Source of the DNA: Limibacter armeniacum
GTDB taxonomy: Bacteria; Bacteroidota; Bacteroidia; Cytophagales; Flammeovirgaceae
Length of the DNA stretch: 64,000 nt
Assembly: GCF_036880985.1 (NCBI RefSeq)
Contig: NZ_JBAJNO010000008.1
Coordinates: 1,054,001 to 1,118,000 of the forward strand
Reading direction: 5' to 3'
Each line of letters begins with the position of its first letter. The first letter of the stretch is position 1. The position numbers and the translations under genes are program-made. The notes beneath the pieces are model-generated. The model was not told where the DNA came from. It did not search any database and saw only the letters and a list, made by a program, of their open reading frames with translations. Shown one piece after another: positions 24,457 through 32,641 of the stretch.

Positions 24457-25392
24457 ATGACAGAAGAAAGTAAATTATTAGAGGAGGCACAAAAGCATTA
24501 TCATAGAGAAAATGGACAACATGAAGCAATTCGCCTTTATAAAATACTTTTGGAAAAATATCCCAACAACATTACAGGATGGAGTGATTTGGCTTCAATG
24601 CAATACGATATCTTAGATTTTGATAATGCAATAAGGTCTTCTCATAAAATGCTTTCTCTAGACCCAGAAAATGCATGGAATACAGAGATGTTTTTAACTA
24701 AACTAAAGTTGTTGAGGAAATTTAAATTTGCCGCTCCCAATCTTTACTTGGACGAAGAAACAAGAGAAGCACATGAAATTAAAGAGCTAGAAGGAGAATT
24801 TAGCTTATTCGAACAGATTGAAAAATATTCCATCAAACTACTTGATTTATACAAGGACAATTTAAAAAAGGTTTATGAGCTAAATTTAACATTCTCCTTT
24901 ACCCTAATTGAATATGGCAAATATCAAGAAGGATTATCATGTTTAAACAAAGCTTTGGAATTAAAAGATTATCGCGTTTTAAAGAGAAGAAACCCATTAC
25001 CTAATATTTATAATTGGATGTCTACCGCATACTTAGGTCTAAAGGATTATAAGAATGCATTGAAGCATCTTGACATGGCTTTCGAAAATGGACTAGATGA
25101 ATATGTTTATTTGAAAAAGGCTGAAATTTATAAAGAGATGGGAGATTTGGAAATGCATAACCAAGTAATTGAAGACTTCATTAAAATCGTTGATGACAAA
25201 ATAAGAACTAAACCTGAAACGGCATATATATCGCAAAAAATAAATGCAATTTTAAAATTAGGAAATATTTTACGAGCAGAAGAAGCACTTAATGACTTTG
25301 AGGTTTTAAAGCCGTTTGATGAACGAACTCTAAAAATAATTGCAGAGAAAAAAGCTTTGATTAATAATAAAAAAGCTCATAACAATGTATAA
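24457..25392 (+). CDS. cassette 6 protein, tetratricopeptide-repeat protein
   Basis: A 311-aa soluble TPR protein. Repeats are visible at about residues 8-40 (YHRENGQHEAIRLYKILLEKYPNN), 42-75 and 185-215 (WMSTAYLGLKDYKNALKHLDMAF), with further degenerate copies. TPR arrays mediate protein-protein interaction; the partner is unknown. The gene overlaps its own R'' box: GCTCATAAC (25375-25383) encodes part of the final residues, and the stop lies at 25390. The 5' box is GTTATGGGC (24429-24437), so eight of nine bases match. Confidence 0.75.
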   Translation: MTEESKLLEEAQKHYHRENGQHEAIRLYKILLEKYPNNITGWSDLASMQYDILDFDNAIRSSHKMLSLDPENAWNTEMFLTKLKLLRKFKFAAPNLYLDEETREAHEIKELEGEFSLFEQIEKYSIKLLDLYKDNLKKVYELNLTFSFTLIEYGKYQEGLSCLNKALELKDYRVLKRRNPLPNIYNWMSTAYLGLKDYKNALKHLDMAFENGLDEYVYLKKAEIYKEMGDLEMHNQVIEDFIKIVDDKIRTKPETAYISQKINAILKLGNILRAEEALNDFEVLKPFDERTLKIIAEKKALINNKKAHNNV

Positions 25393-25508
25393 AAATATTA
25401 GCCGGGACAGTAGGTTTATCAAGGGTTTAGCCCGCTTTAATTTTCTTGTAATTTGACAGGAAAGTGCCACGAAGTTGGCTACTATTCTTATACTCACCGT
25501 TGGCGGTC
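25375..25508 (+). repeat. attC-like site 6 (between cassettes 6 and 7)
   Basis: R'' GCTCATAAC at 25375-25383, within the end of the TPR gene. L'' GTATAAAAATATTAGCC pairs with GGCTACTATTCTTATAC near 25477-25493. R' is ACCGTTGGCGGTC with GTT at 25499. Confidence 0.8.
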
Positions 25509-25516
25509 ATTACAAA

Positions 25517-26260
25517 ATGAGAAATAACTTAATTATATTATTAATCGGACTATTATTCTTTCAATGCCAAGAAGTTAAGAAGGGAGAAGTAGAAGATGCT
25601 GGCGTAATCGAAGAGTCAATTGATTTTGACACAACTAATATTGTTGAATCAAATACAAATCTGCCTACCCCAGAAGTTCTAATTGATAGTTTGAAAATTG
25701 CTAAAAGTGGTGAGTATAAAATAATTCTTAAACAGATTCGAACACCTGACAGTGTTTATGTTGAATTTGAATTATATAAAAAGGAGAATTTAGGATGGAA
25801 GCACCTTCAATATTTCAGTATTGAAAAAGACGGAATTACAAGTCTTGATGCTGAATTTATAGACTTTAACAACGACAATTATAATGATTTGACCTTTAAA
25901 AGAGGTGTCGCAGCAAGGGGTGCAAATGAATTAAGAAGTCTCTTCGTCTTCGATAAGGAAAAGGAAAAATTAATCCACATTACGAATTCCAATAATTATC
26001 CGAACCTCAGATACAATGCAGAACTTGACTGCATAGATGCTTGGTTAATATATGGTGGAAGCTCTACAGTATTTTTAAAACTAGAAGCAGACACATTGAG
26101 AGAATTTGCAGGTGTCAGTTTGCTGGACACAAGAGATGTTTACACCCTTGACAGAAATGGCAACAAGAAGATGCTGAGTCAAGATGTAATAAAAGATTCT
26201 GTTGTTTACAGAAGGTATTCAAACTATAATCCCTTGAAAGTAAACGAAGAGTATGAATAA
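25517..26260 (+). CDS. cassette 7 protein, putative lipoprotein
   Basis: The ATG at 25517, 10 bp after the R' box, gives MRNNLIILLIGLLFFQC, a lipoprotein signal with Cys at residue 17; an upstream frame from 25475 runs through the attC and is rejected. The mature 230-aa domain contains FIDFNNDNYNDLTF, an FG-GAP/XAC2610-like acidic loop, and WLIYGGSSTVFLKLE. It is probably membrane-anchored and faces the periplasm or surface. Specific function unknown. Cassette ends share the seven bases GTTGGCG/CGCCAAC (25499-25505 and 26269-26275). Confidence 0.65.
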   Translation: MRNNLIILLIGLLFFQCQEVKKGEVEDAGVIEESIDFDTTNIVESNTNLPTPEVLIDSLKIAKSGEYKIILKQIRTPDSVYVEFELYKKENLGWKHLQYFSIEKDGITSLDAEFIDFNNDNYNDLTFKRGVAARGANELRSLFVFDKEKEKLIHITNSNNYPNLRYNAELDCIDAWLIYGGSSTVFLKLEADTLREFAGVSLLDTRDVYTLDRNGNKKMLSQDVIKDSVVYRRYSNYNPLKVNEEYE

Positions 26261-26268
26261 AAACGAAT

Positions 26269-26331
26269 CGCCAACAAGGTGTATAGTGCATCCCCTTCGG
26301 AATACGCACCATACACAAACCGTTGTACTGC
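26269..26331 (+). repeat. attC-like site 7 (between cassettes 7 and 8)
   Basis: A compact 63-bp site: R'' CGCCAAC, L'' GGTGTATAGTGCAT, loop with CCTTCGG, L' ACGCACCATACAC, R' ACCGTTGTAC with GTT at 26322. It is nearly identical in the arms and loop to site 13 at 33716-33778. Confidence 0.85.
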
Positions 26332-26413
26332 ATATGGGAGTAAAACGTAGATAAAGAAATCCAAGTCAAATCTAACCAAACAATGAATTCAAATTAAAAA
26401 TCACGAACAATCA

Positions 26414-26746
26414 ATGAAGTGGGAATTATCAAGAATTTACTATGCATTCGAGAAGCTCAGTAACTTAAATTGGGATACAAGCAACGATTTGAAGTGGGGT
26501 TTTACTTTTTTTGCTAAAAGCAAAACAACTTTGAATAAAATATTTGATGAATTGGTCGACTACAACTACCACATAGACAAATTTGAAAAAAGAGAAGATT
26601 TAGATTTATGGATGTTGCACGTAACTAAAATCGAAACACTACTGCCTGACAAACTTCACCGTCGAAACTTAGCATTCGAACAATTGGCCAATTCATTCGA
26701 CGAATCGGATTACGATGGGTGGAGTGTTGAAAAAACTGAGAACTAA
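26414..26746 (+). CDS. cassette 8 protein, RraB-like (regulator of ribonuclease E family)
   Basis: A 110-aa protein. The WGFTFFAKSK segment, LWMLHVTKIETLLPDKLHRRN (about residues 64-85) and the terminal YDGWSVEK match the RraB fold, in which F/LHVEK and YDG(W/F)xV are typical. RraB inhibits RNase E in gammaproteobacteria; single-domain relatives are frequent in Bacteroidota accessory DNA without known targets. Cassette ends are GTTGTACTGC (26322-26331) and GCAGCACAAC (26773-26782), nine of ten matching. The leader between box and ATG is about 80 bp. Confidence 0.7.
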   Translation: MKWELSRIYYAFEKLSNLNWDTSNDLKWGFTFFAKSKTTLNKIFDELVDYNYHIDKFEKREDLDLWMLHVTKIETLLPDKLHRRNLAFEQLANSFDESDYDGWSVEKTEN

Positions 26747-26772
26747 CAATTATTAGAATACTGAAAAAATAC

Positions 26773-26857
26773 GCAGCACAACAATGGCTAGCAGCAATAG
26801 TCGCTTAGGCCTACACACAAACCAAAACTACAGCTGCTAGCCTCGCCGTTAGTGGCA
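26773..26857 (+). repeat. attC-like site 8 (between cassettes 8 and 9)
   Basis: R'' GCAGCACAAC at 26773-26782. L'' GGCTAGCAGC pairs with GCTGCTAGCC near 26833-26842. R' is GCCGTTAGTGGCA with GTT at 26848. Confidence 0.85.
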
Positions 26858-26860
26858 ATT

Positions 26861-27376
26861 ATGGAAATGAGTAAATTCAGAATATTATATAAAGCTATAA
26901 TTGTGATTTTAGCTTTAAATCAATCTTGCATAACACCTAGCACTGATGAAATTCAAAAAATTGATAAGCCAGACTATTTAAAAATTAAGAGTTTTGGAAT
27001 AGGTGAAACAGGACAAATTATTTATCAGTTCTATCAGAAATATGGTTTTACAGATTTAGAGGAACAACTTATTTTAATTACTAAACCTGAAAAGATTGAT
27101 TTTTTGACTTCTGATTTACCTTTAAATTTGACGGATTTACAAAATCTTGAAAAGATAGATGTACGTAAATTTAAACGAGATACATCAATCATTTATGAAG
27201 TCGAAAAATATATACATTCTGATATGAGGCTTGAATCCGAAGAGTTTGATTCATCTAAAAATAAATCAGTTTTCCATGTAAAAGGAAAATATAAGTTTGT
27301 TCAAACTGATTCTGTTGAAACTCTTTGGTTGTTTGATAAACAAACAGGACTGATGTATATTGAATCGAAGAAATGA
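26861..27376 (+). CDS. cassette 9 protein, putative lipoprotein
   Basis: The ATG at 26861 gives MEMSKFRILYKAIIVILALNQSC, a lipoprotein-type signal with the Cys around residue 23; ATG 26867 would also work, while the GTG at 26852 lies in the R' box. The mature domain of about 150 residues is not recognised (GETGQIIYQFYQKYGF, VFHVKGKYKFV). The cassette has perfect ten-base ends: GTTAGTGGCA (26848-26857) and TGCCACTAAC (27380-27389). Confidence 0.6.
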   Translation: MEMSKFRILYKAIIVILALNQSCITPSTDEIQKIDKPDYLKIKSFGIGETGQIIYQFYQKYGFTDLEEQLILITKPEKIDFLTSDLPLNLTDLQNLEKIDVRKFKRDTSIIYEVEKYIHSDMRLESEEFDSSKNKSVFHVKGKYKFVQTDSVETLWLFDKQTGLMYIESKK

Positions 27377-27379
27377 AAA

Positions 27380-27543
27380 TGCCACTAACAAAGGCTAAAA
27401 AAGCATAGCGTTATTAGTAAAATTGGTAGGTTATTGCGTGTAAGCATACCCGCTACAAATTAAATGAATTTCAAAGGCGTGGCTATTTAGCAGACGGAAA
27501 GGTAATTTCTTCGAAATGCTTTTTAGTCGAGCCGTTGTGGTTT
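27380..27543 (+). repeat. attC-like site 9 (between cassettes 9 and 10)
   Basis: R'' TGCCACTAAC at 27380-27389. L'' GGCTAAAAAAGCATAGCG pairs imperfectly with CGAAATGCTTTTTAG. R' is GCCGTTGTGG with GTT at 27534. Loop of about 100 bp. Confidence 0.75.
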
Positions 27544-27738
27544 AGTAAAGTATTCATGATAAAGTTAAAGCTCTTCATATTTGTATGTATAATCTTTCAA
27601 TCCATTACAGTTTTAGGACAAGGGAATGAAAAAATCAATCAAGATGTATGCGAACCTCATTTAGATACTCTAACAAATATGAATGTTTACTTTGTTGTGG
27701 AAAATCCACCAGTACCAAATGGAGGAATGGTAAGCCTA

Positions 27739-29017
27739 CACTCTACGGTACAGTTTTAATAACAAAGTGAGTTAAGGGTGTAATGCTGGATTACAGGATA
27801 TTTGCAGGTTATTTAAGGGCTGATTGGGGCAAGAAAAAGCAAAGGTCTAACTTTGCCGTTCGCCAAAACCACAAGCCAGACCTTTACCTTTATGTTGACT
27901 GCAAATATACTTGAAATCCTCTGCGGTTTCCAAATCGTCAAAGGCAAACCAAGCAAACAGGTACTAGCCAAGCTAATTACGGCCTTGGTGGAAGATGAAA
28001 ATGTGCAATTTCATCAGATAGCCAAAAACTTGCCATCCAAGGCGCAAAAAGCTTCTCGGACCAAGCAAGTCAAACGCTTTATGTCAGGAGCTGTGTTCAA
28101 TTATCAGGCCCTGATGGCATGGTTGTTTTCCTGCCTGCCATCCGGAAAGATCACCCTCTGCATTGACCGAACCAACTGGCAGTCCAGAAAGCAGGCAGTG
28201 AATATTCTGGCCGTGACAGCCTACAGTCATGGCGTGGGTTTCCCACTGGCTTTTCGGCTACTGGACAAAAAAGGAAACAGCCACCAGCAGGAGCGTATTG
28301 ATTTGCTGAAGGAAGTGCTTCAGATTGTACCTCCCGAGCGGATCGGGAAAGTGATTGCAGACCGGGAGTTTATCGGCAAAAAGTGGCTTCGGTTTATGAC
28401 CATGCAAGGGATTGTCTTCTGCGTTCGGATTCCATCACACCACAAAATCAGCATCGATGGTGTGGAGAAAACAGGAGAGGTATGGAGCAAAGAAGGCTTT
28501 CGCTGTACTGACCGAAGAGCGACGATCTATGGAATGGACCTGACTCTTTCCATGCAGATGACCAAGGATAAAAACGGGCGAAAGGACTACCTGATCGTAG
28601 TCTCAAACCTGATGAAAAGAGGCTTGCTGTCAAGCTATAGAAAACGGTGGAGCATCGAGGTGTTCTTCCAGTCGCTCAAAGGGCGGGGATTCAACCTGGA
28701 AGCCACTCACCTGACCAAATTGGATCGGCTTGAAAGACTTTTTGCTGTGGTGTGTATGGCCTTTGCTGTTTGTCACTTATTTGGCGTGGCTTTCCATGAA
28801 AAAGTACAAAACATAAAAGTAAAGAACCACGGTTACAGGGAGAACAGCTATTTCAGAAAGGGAAAAGATCTGTTGCAGGAACATTTCTGTACGAGATCCC
28901 GCCAAGTAGGTAATGAGATCAAAGGACTTTGGAAGAAGTTTTGGAGGGGAATTAGTCCCAAAACACCATCTGAAAAACTGGTTTTTAGTTGGTTATAAAA
29001 AAGTGTACCGTAGAGTG
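27739..29017 (+). mobile_element. IS4-family insertion sequence
   Basis: A 1279-bp element with terminal inverted repeats CACTCTACGGTACA (27739-27752) and TGTACCGTAGAGTG (29004-29017), extending a few bases inward with one mismatch. It carries one DDE transposase and interrupts the cassette 10 gene. No target duplication can be seen at the junctions. Confidence 0.85.
27853..28998 (+). CDS. IS4-family DDE transposase
   Basis: A 381-aa transposase. Catalytic residues are visible as CIDRTNW (first Asp, about residue 98), IADREFIG (second Asp, about 171) and the YREK signature Y-x2-R-x3-E-x6-K in YRKRWSIEVFFQSLK (about 257-271), which places it in the IS4 family. The start is TTG at 27853 (LPFAKTTSQ...); an ATG 39 bp further is the alternative. 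It appears intact and may still be active. Confidence 0.9.
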   Translation: MPFAKTTSQTFTFMLTANILEILCGFQIVKGKPSKQVLAKLITALVEDENVQFHQIAKNLPSKAQKASRTKQVKRFMSGAVFNYQALMAWLFSCLPSGKITLCIDRTNWQSRKQAVNILAVTAYSHGVGFPLAFRLLDKKGNSHQQERIDLLKEVLQIVPPERIGKVIADREFIGKKWLRFMTMQGIVFCVRIPSHHKISIDGVEKTGEVWSKEGFRCTDRRATIYGMDLTLSMQMTKDKNGRKDYLIVVSNLMKRGLLSSYRKRWSIEVFFQSLKGRGFNLEATHLTKLDRLERLFAVVCMAFAVCHLFGVAFHEKVQNIKVKNHGYRENSYFRKGKDLLQEHFCTRSRQVGNEIKGLWKKFWRGISPKTPSEKLVFSWL

Positions 29018-29266
29018 GCACTCAATAACCTGAATTCTTTTTTGTCGGGTTATAAATTTGAACATAAAAACTCCATTGATACAATTGAAGTAATTAAAAC
29101 GGTAAGAAATGGAGAGGCAGTCGTTCAACATGTTATTTCAATGGGAACTGATGGGATAACTATAAAAGGAAATTTGGAAAATGAGGGAAACAATAAAACC
29201 TTTGAATTTTGATCACCTGATAGAGGAAGTGAAAATCACAATCTGATTGAGTTACTTTTTCATTTA

Positions 29267-29617
29267 ATGTTTGCCTATGTTTCTGAGCCTAAAACTGAAA
29301 ATTATTTGGAACAACTTGAGCAGTATTTTGATTTTCGATTAGGCTTAAAAAAACTGAGTAATGATCCATTGACTTATAAATTGTACGGATCAATTTCAGT
29401 AGACGAAGCAGATGAATTATATGATTTTTTTGATTCTCTCCCTATTGATAAGGTCGTTCTGATTGATATGTCAAACTTTAATGGAATGGGGACAATGTTT
29501 GATGAAGATTTTCTTGAATTATCTGAATCTCATAAAAAAGTCACTTGGATTAATTGTTCTAAGGGAGCTAAAGATACTCTTGAGCGCTCAGGTATAAAAA
29601 GTAAAAGAATTAAATAA
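29267..29617 (+). CDS. small protein, possibly STAS-like, in the damaged part of the array
   Basis: A 116-aa soluble protein. YKLYGSISVDEADELYDFF followed by DKVVLIDMSNFNGMGTMF and KKVTWINCSKGAKDTLERSGI has the beta-alpha-beta spacing of STAS-type domains; this is a weak structural impression. It lies between the split cassette 10 gene and the IS110 element. No attC-like site separates it from either, so it either belongs to cassette 10 or lost its boundaries by rearrangement. Confidence 0.5.
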   Translation: MFAYVSEPKTENYLEQLEQYFDFRLGLKKLSNDPLTYKLYGSISVDEADELYDFFDSLPIDKVVLIDMSNFNGMGTMFDEDFLELSESHKKVTWINCSKGAKDTLERSGIKSKRIK

Positions 29618-29879
29618 ATATTCATATAATTGCACATCATATAAAAGTACAATTTCTTTATTTACTTGGGGTATGTTCAGCAGGGAAGAGTAAGGGCTCA
29701 AATACTAAGTATACATTTTGTAATACAGTGCGCAAGGGACTCCCTTCCCTGTATATTCTTTCAGAACCTGAACAGTACCTAAGGACACAGGCTTATACCT
29801 GTGATCCAGCATCAAAAATGAGTAAAGGTGAGCAAAGAATAGGAACATTTCAGATGTATAATACCAAACTCTCTCTACT
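29618..29879. other. left flank of the IS110-family element
   Basis: About 260 bp without a gene. The left end of the IS110 element should lie here, but the family usually lacks clear terminal inverted repeats and no boundary could be fixed. No attC-like hairpin was recognised. Confidence 0.4.
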
Positions 29880-30944
29880 ATGGCGGTTAAGTATTCCCTC
29901 GGTATCGACATGTCCAAACAAAACTTCAAGGTATGTTTCCTATCCAAGTATCTTGATGGACATTGCAAGGTGAAAGGCAGCAAAGGATTTGAAAACTCTT
30001 TGGCAGGCTTTACCAGATTCAAGGAGTGGTATGAGCAGCGGCAAAGGGAAAAGTTACCTTGCAGTTTTGTACTGGAGGCAACCGGCAACTACCATGAGCA
30101 GCTGGCTTGGTTTCTTTTTAGAGAAGGGCAGACTGTTCATGTAGTATTGGCCAACCGGGCGAAAAACTACCTGAAGAGTTTGGGGTTGAAGAGTAAAAAT
30201 GATCACATCGATGCAAAGGGATTAGCCCAAATGGGGGCAGATCAGCAACTATCGGTTTGGCAGCCATTGTCTGAAAACCTGTATGTGCTTCGAAGCATGA
30301 CCCGTTACCATGAGGACCTGTGCAAAGTACTGGTACAATTCAAGAACCAGTCCAAGCAACTGACATACAGCATGTACCCACTCCGAGAAGTTGCTGAGGG
30401 GCTTCAAGTTGCATTGGAGGCAATAGAAAAACAGCTTCAGGAAATAGAGCAACAGATCGGGTTATTGATTGAAAAAGATGAGGCTTTGCGTAAAAAAGTA
30501 GCATACATGACTTCAGTCAAGGGAGTCGGTCTGATGACAGCTGCTGTAGTAGTGGCTGAGACCAATGGGTTTTCACTGGTTCATAACGGAAAGCAACTCA
30601 CTAGTTATGCCGGCTATGATGTGCGGGAAAACCAGTCAGGTCAGCGGCGGGGTACTACTAGTATCTCCAAGAAAGGGAACAGTCATATACGCCGGATCAT
30701 GCACATGGCCGCTTTGAATGTAGTGCGCTATAAAGTGGGAAATTTCAGCAACCTTCAGCAACGGGTCTATGAGCGCTCGGGCTATAAAATGAAAGGCTAT
30801 GTGGCTGTACAGTCCAAGCTTTTGAGATTACTCTATACTTTATGGAAAACAGAGCAATGTTTTGAACCTAGGTGGTCAGAAAAGAATACAAAAGGTCTAA
30901 TCAATGAAACTAAAAGTCAGGAAAGAGATATGAATCGCTCTTAA
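29880..30944 (+). CDS. IS110-family (DEDD) transposase
   Basis: A 354-aa transposase. The N-terminal RuvC-like DEDD domain shows GIDMSKQNF (Asp, about residue 9), LEATGNYH (Glu, about 63) and KNDHIDAKGLAQ (two Asp, about 103-106). The C-terminal Transposase_20 part has MTSVKGVGLMTAAVVVAE and ...LTSYAGYDVRENQSG with the conserved Ser region GNSHIRR. These are the defining features of IS110. The family uses a structured non-coding (bridge) RNA to choose targets in characterised members, and one subgroup inserts into integron attC sites. The element sits beside an orphan attC-like site here. It appears intact. Confidence 0.92.
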   Translation: MAVKYSLGIDMSKQNFKVCFLSKYLDGHCKVKGSKGFENSLAGFTRFKEWYEQRQREKLPCSFVLEATGNYHEQLAWFLFREGQTVHVVLANRAKNYLKSLGLKSKNDHIDAKGLAQMGADQQLSVWQPLSENLYVLRSMTRYHEDLCKVLVQFKNQSKQLTYSMYPLREVAEGLQVALEAIEKQLQEIEQQIGLLIEKDEALRKKVAYMTSVKGVGLMTAAVVVAETNGFSLVHNGKQLTSYAGYDVRENQSGQRRGTTSISKKGNSHIRRIMHMAALNVVRYKVGNFSNLQQRVYERSGYKMKGYVAVQSKLLRLLYTLWKTEQCFEPRWSEKNTKGLINETKSQERDMNRS

Positions 30945-31153
30945 GGGCGGGAAATGACAGCGTGTGAGTGAAACGAGCTAAGCGAAAATTTCCGCCTGAA
31001 AAGGCGATACTAGTCTGCTTTTGCCAAATAAAAAGTAGCCACACGATGGTGGCTACACGGGGTAGATACAGAAAATGTTTTTCTATGATCTCCTCTCAAA
31101 GAGCAATCTACAAAAAATACAAAAATTTTTCTTGCATTTAATCACAGTACCTT
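30945..31153. other. right flank of the IS110 element with a hairpin
   Basis: Contains GTAGCCAC/GTGGCTAC (31035-31042 and 31049-31056), a strong 8-bp hairpin with a 6-base loop, possibly a terminator or part of the IS end or its guide RNA. The exact right end of the element is not determined. Confidence 0.4.
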
Positions 31154-31238
31154 GTGCTAACATTATATATGAATTCATAATCGCGCAAACTAAAAACTCA
31201 GTATGAAGCTAGGATTCATACACTTAGCATTGGTAGTG
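31154..31238 (+). repeat. degenerate attC-like site (before cassette 11)
   Basis: Orphan R'' GTGCTAAC at 31154-31161. An arm around TATATGAATTC pairs partly with GGATTCATACAC (31212-31223). The R' position reads ATTGGTAGTG instead of GTT. No cassette start complementary to GTGCTAAC (expected GTTAGCAC) exists upstream in the IS region, so the 5' part of this cassette was probably deleted. Confidence 0.45.
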
Positions 31239-31258
31239 ATTTGCCTTCGGAGAAAATT

Positions 31259-32506
31259 ATGAGGAAAATAGGATTAATCTTTACTATAGTTATCTCAATT
31301 TTAGTTTTGAGAATTAATTTTAAGCTTCACTCGGAGAATCATTCATTGAGTGAGACAAAGAAGGATATATTATTACAATTGGATTTTCTTGAGACAGAAT
31401 TGAAAGAGAAGAATCTTGGCGTTAGAATGCAAAGGATTTTTCCAGAAGGTTTCGTTTTCGTAAATGCATTATATGGATTGGCATGGTGTGAATTAGCAAT
31501 AGCAGATTCAGAAGATAAGGTGTTGAAGCAAAAGGCAATAAGTGAGGCTATTTATGCCTTTGATAATATTGATTCTGATCAGGCAAAGTGGACTTTCCCA
31601 AATCATTTACCATTAGAATATGGAGTCTTTTATAACGGTTGGAGAAACTATCTACTTTCTAAGATTTTTTGTGTAGACAAAGAATTTGAAAACCATAAAT
31701 ACTATTTAAAAAAATTCCTACAACAAAGTGACTTAATAGAGAATGCCATTAGCTCTTCTCAAACACCATATTTAGAGTCATATAGAGGTCAATCTTGGCC
31801 TGCTGATTCTTATGTTGCAATGGCTTCATTAGCAAATTATTCGAGGACTTTTGGAACTCGTTATGATAAAATGATTAGCCTGTGGTTAGAAAATGTAACT
31901 GAAAGGTTAGACGCTAAAACAGGCATGATTCCGCATAAAACGAACTCTAAGACAGGGATATCTACTCAAGGAGCTCGTGGATGTTCAATGATCTTAATGC
32001 TTAGAATGCTTGGTGAAATTGATACTAAAATTGCAAGAGAACAATATGGGTTGTTTTCTAATAATTTTATAACTGAGATACTTGGACTACCTGTAATTAG
32101 AGAATACCCGAAAGGGCAAACCGGTTTTGGAGATATCGATTCAGGACCTGTGATTTTTGGAGTAGGTTTTTCTGCTACTATAGTTGGGATAGGAACTTTC
32201 GCAATGTTTGATCAATATGACCTATCACAGCGACAATATAAGACCGTACACTCCTTTGGACTTGACAGGAAAACAAAGAAAAATAAGAAATATTTATTGG
32301 GAACATTACCTATGGCAGACGCATTTATAGCTTGGGGCAGAGCTACAGAGTTAAACTTTAGACCTGACTCGAATAAATCCAATAGAAAATTATGGCGATT
32401 TAAATTTCATGCTATTTCAGGACTGATTGTAATAGTGTTATGGACTATTTACTATAGGAGATGGATTTGGAGACATATAAAAACTACCATCAACACACGG
32501 TCATAA
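31259..32506 (+). CDS. cassette 11 protein, unknown, N- and C-terminal membrane helices
   Basis: The ATG at 31259 gives a 415-aa protein with a signal-anchor (MRKIGLIFTIVISILVLRI). A helical domain follows, with QSWPADSYVAMASLANY (about 190), MIPHKTN, TQGARGCSMILMLRML and DSGPVIFGVGFSATIVGIG (about 305-325), features reminiscent of alpha/alpha-barrel proteins of the linalool dehydratase-like type. A helix lies at the C-terminus (about 385-400). Function unknown. The end of the gene overlaps the R'' box ACCATCAAC (32486-32494). Confidence 0.6.
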   Translation: MRKIGLIFTIVISILVLRINFKLHSENHSLSETKKDILLQLDFLETELKEKNLGVRMQRIFPEGFVFVNALYGLAWCELAIADSEDKVLKQKAISEAIYAFDNIDSDQAKWTFPNHLPLEYGVFYNGWRNYLLSKIFCVDKEFENHKYYLKKFLQQSDLIENAISSSQTPYLESYRGQSWPADSYVAMASLANYSRTFGTRYDKMISLWLENVTERLDAKTGMIPHKTNSKTGISTQGARGCSMILMLRMLGEIDTKIAREQYGLFSNNFITEILGLPVIREYPKGQTGFGDIDSGPVIFGVGFSATIVGIGTFAMFDQYDLSQRQYKTVHSFGLDRKTKKNKKYLLGTLPMADAFIAWGRATELNFRPDSNKSNRKLWRFKFHAISGLIVIVLWTIYYRRWIWRHIKTTINTRS

Positions 32507-32626
32507 AACATTGCGCGGGAAGAGGTATATTTGAGCAACATAACAATTAATCAGCGTTCTTGCACGGGGATAGCACAGAGGCATGGAATTGCGCAACGAT
32601 TTTATACCGTGGGAACGTAGGTAATT
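32486..32626 (+). repeat. attC-like site 11 (between cassettes 11 and 12)
   Basis: R'' ACCATCAAC at 32486-32494, then CACGGTCATAAAACATTGCGC pairs with GCGCAACGATTTTATACCGTG (about 32590-32610), a strong long stem. The R' position reads AACGTAGGTAATT (about 32614-32626), missing the canonical GTT. The stem is good but the crossover box is eroded. Confidence 0.65.
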
Positions 32627-32641
32627 AAAAACAAATACAAA

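Larger units (their letters stand above)
27556..29212 (+). pseudogene. cassette 10 secreted protein gene, split by an IS4-family element
   Basis: The 5' part (27556-27738) encodes MIKLKLFIFVCIIFQSITVLGQ, a signal peptide, and 61 codons up to GGMVSL. The 3' part (29018-29212) continues ALNNLNSFLSGYKF...NNKTFEF to a TGA. Removing 27739-29017 rejoins the frame exactly, which supports one gene of about 125 codons. The matching R'' box for the cassette start GTTGTGGTTT (27534) is not found downstream, so the 3' boundary is lost or eroded. Function unknown. Confidence 0.65.
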
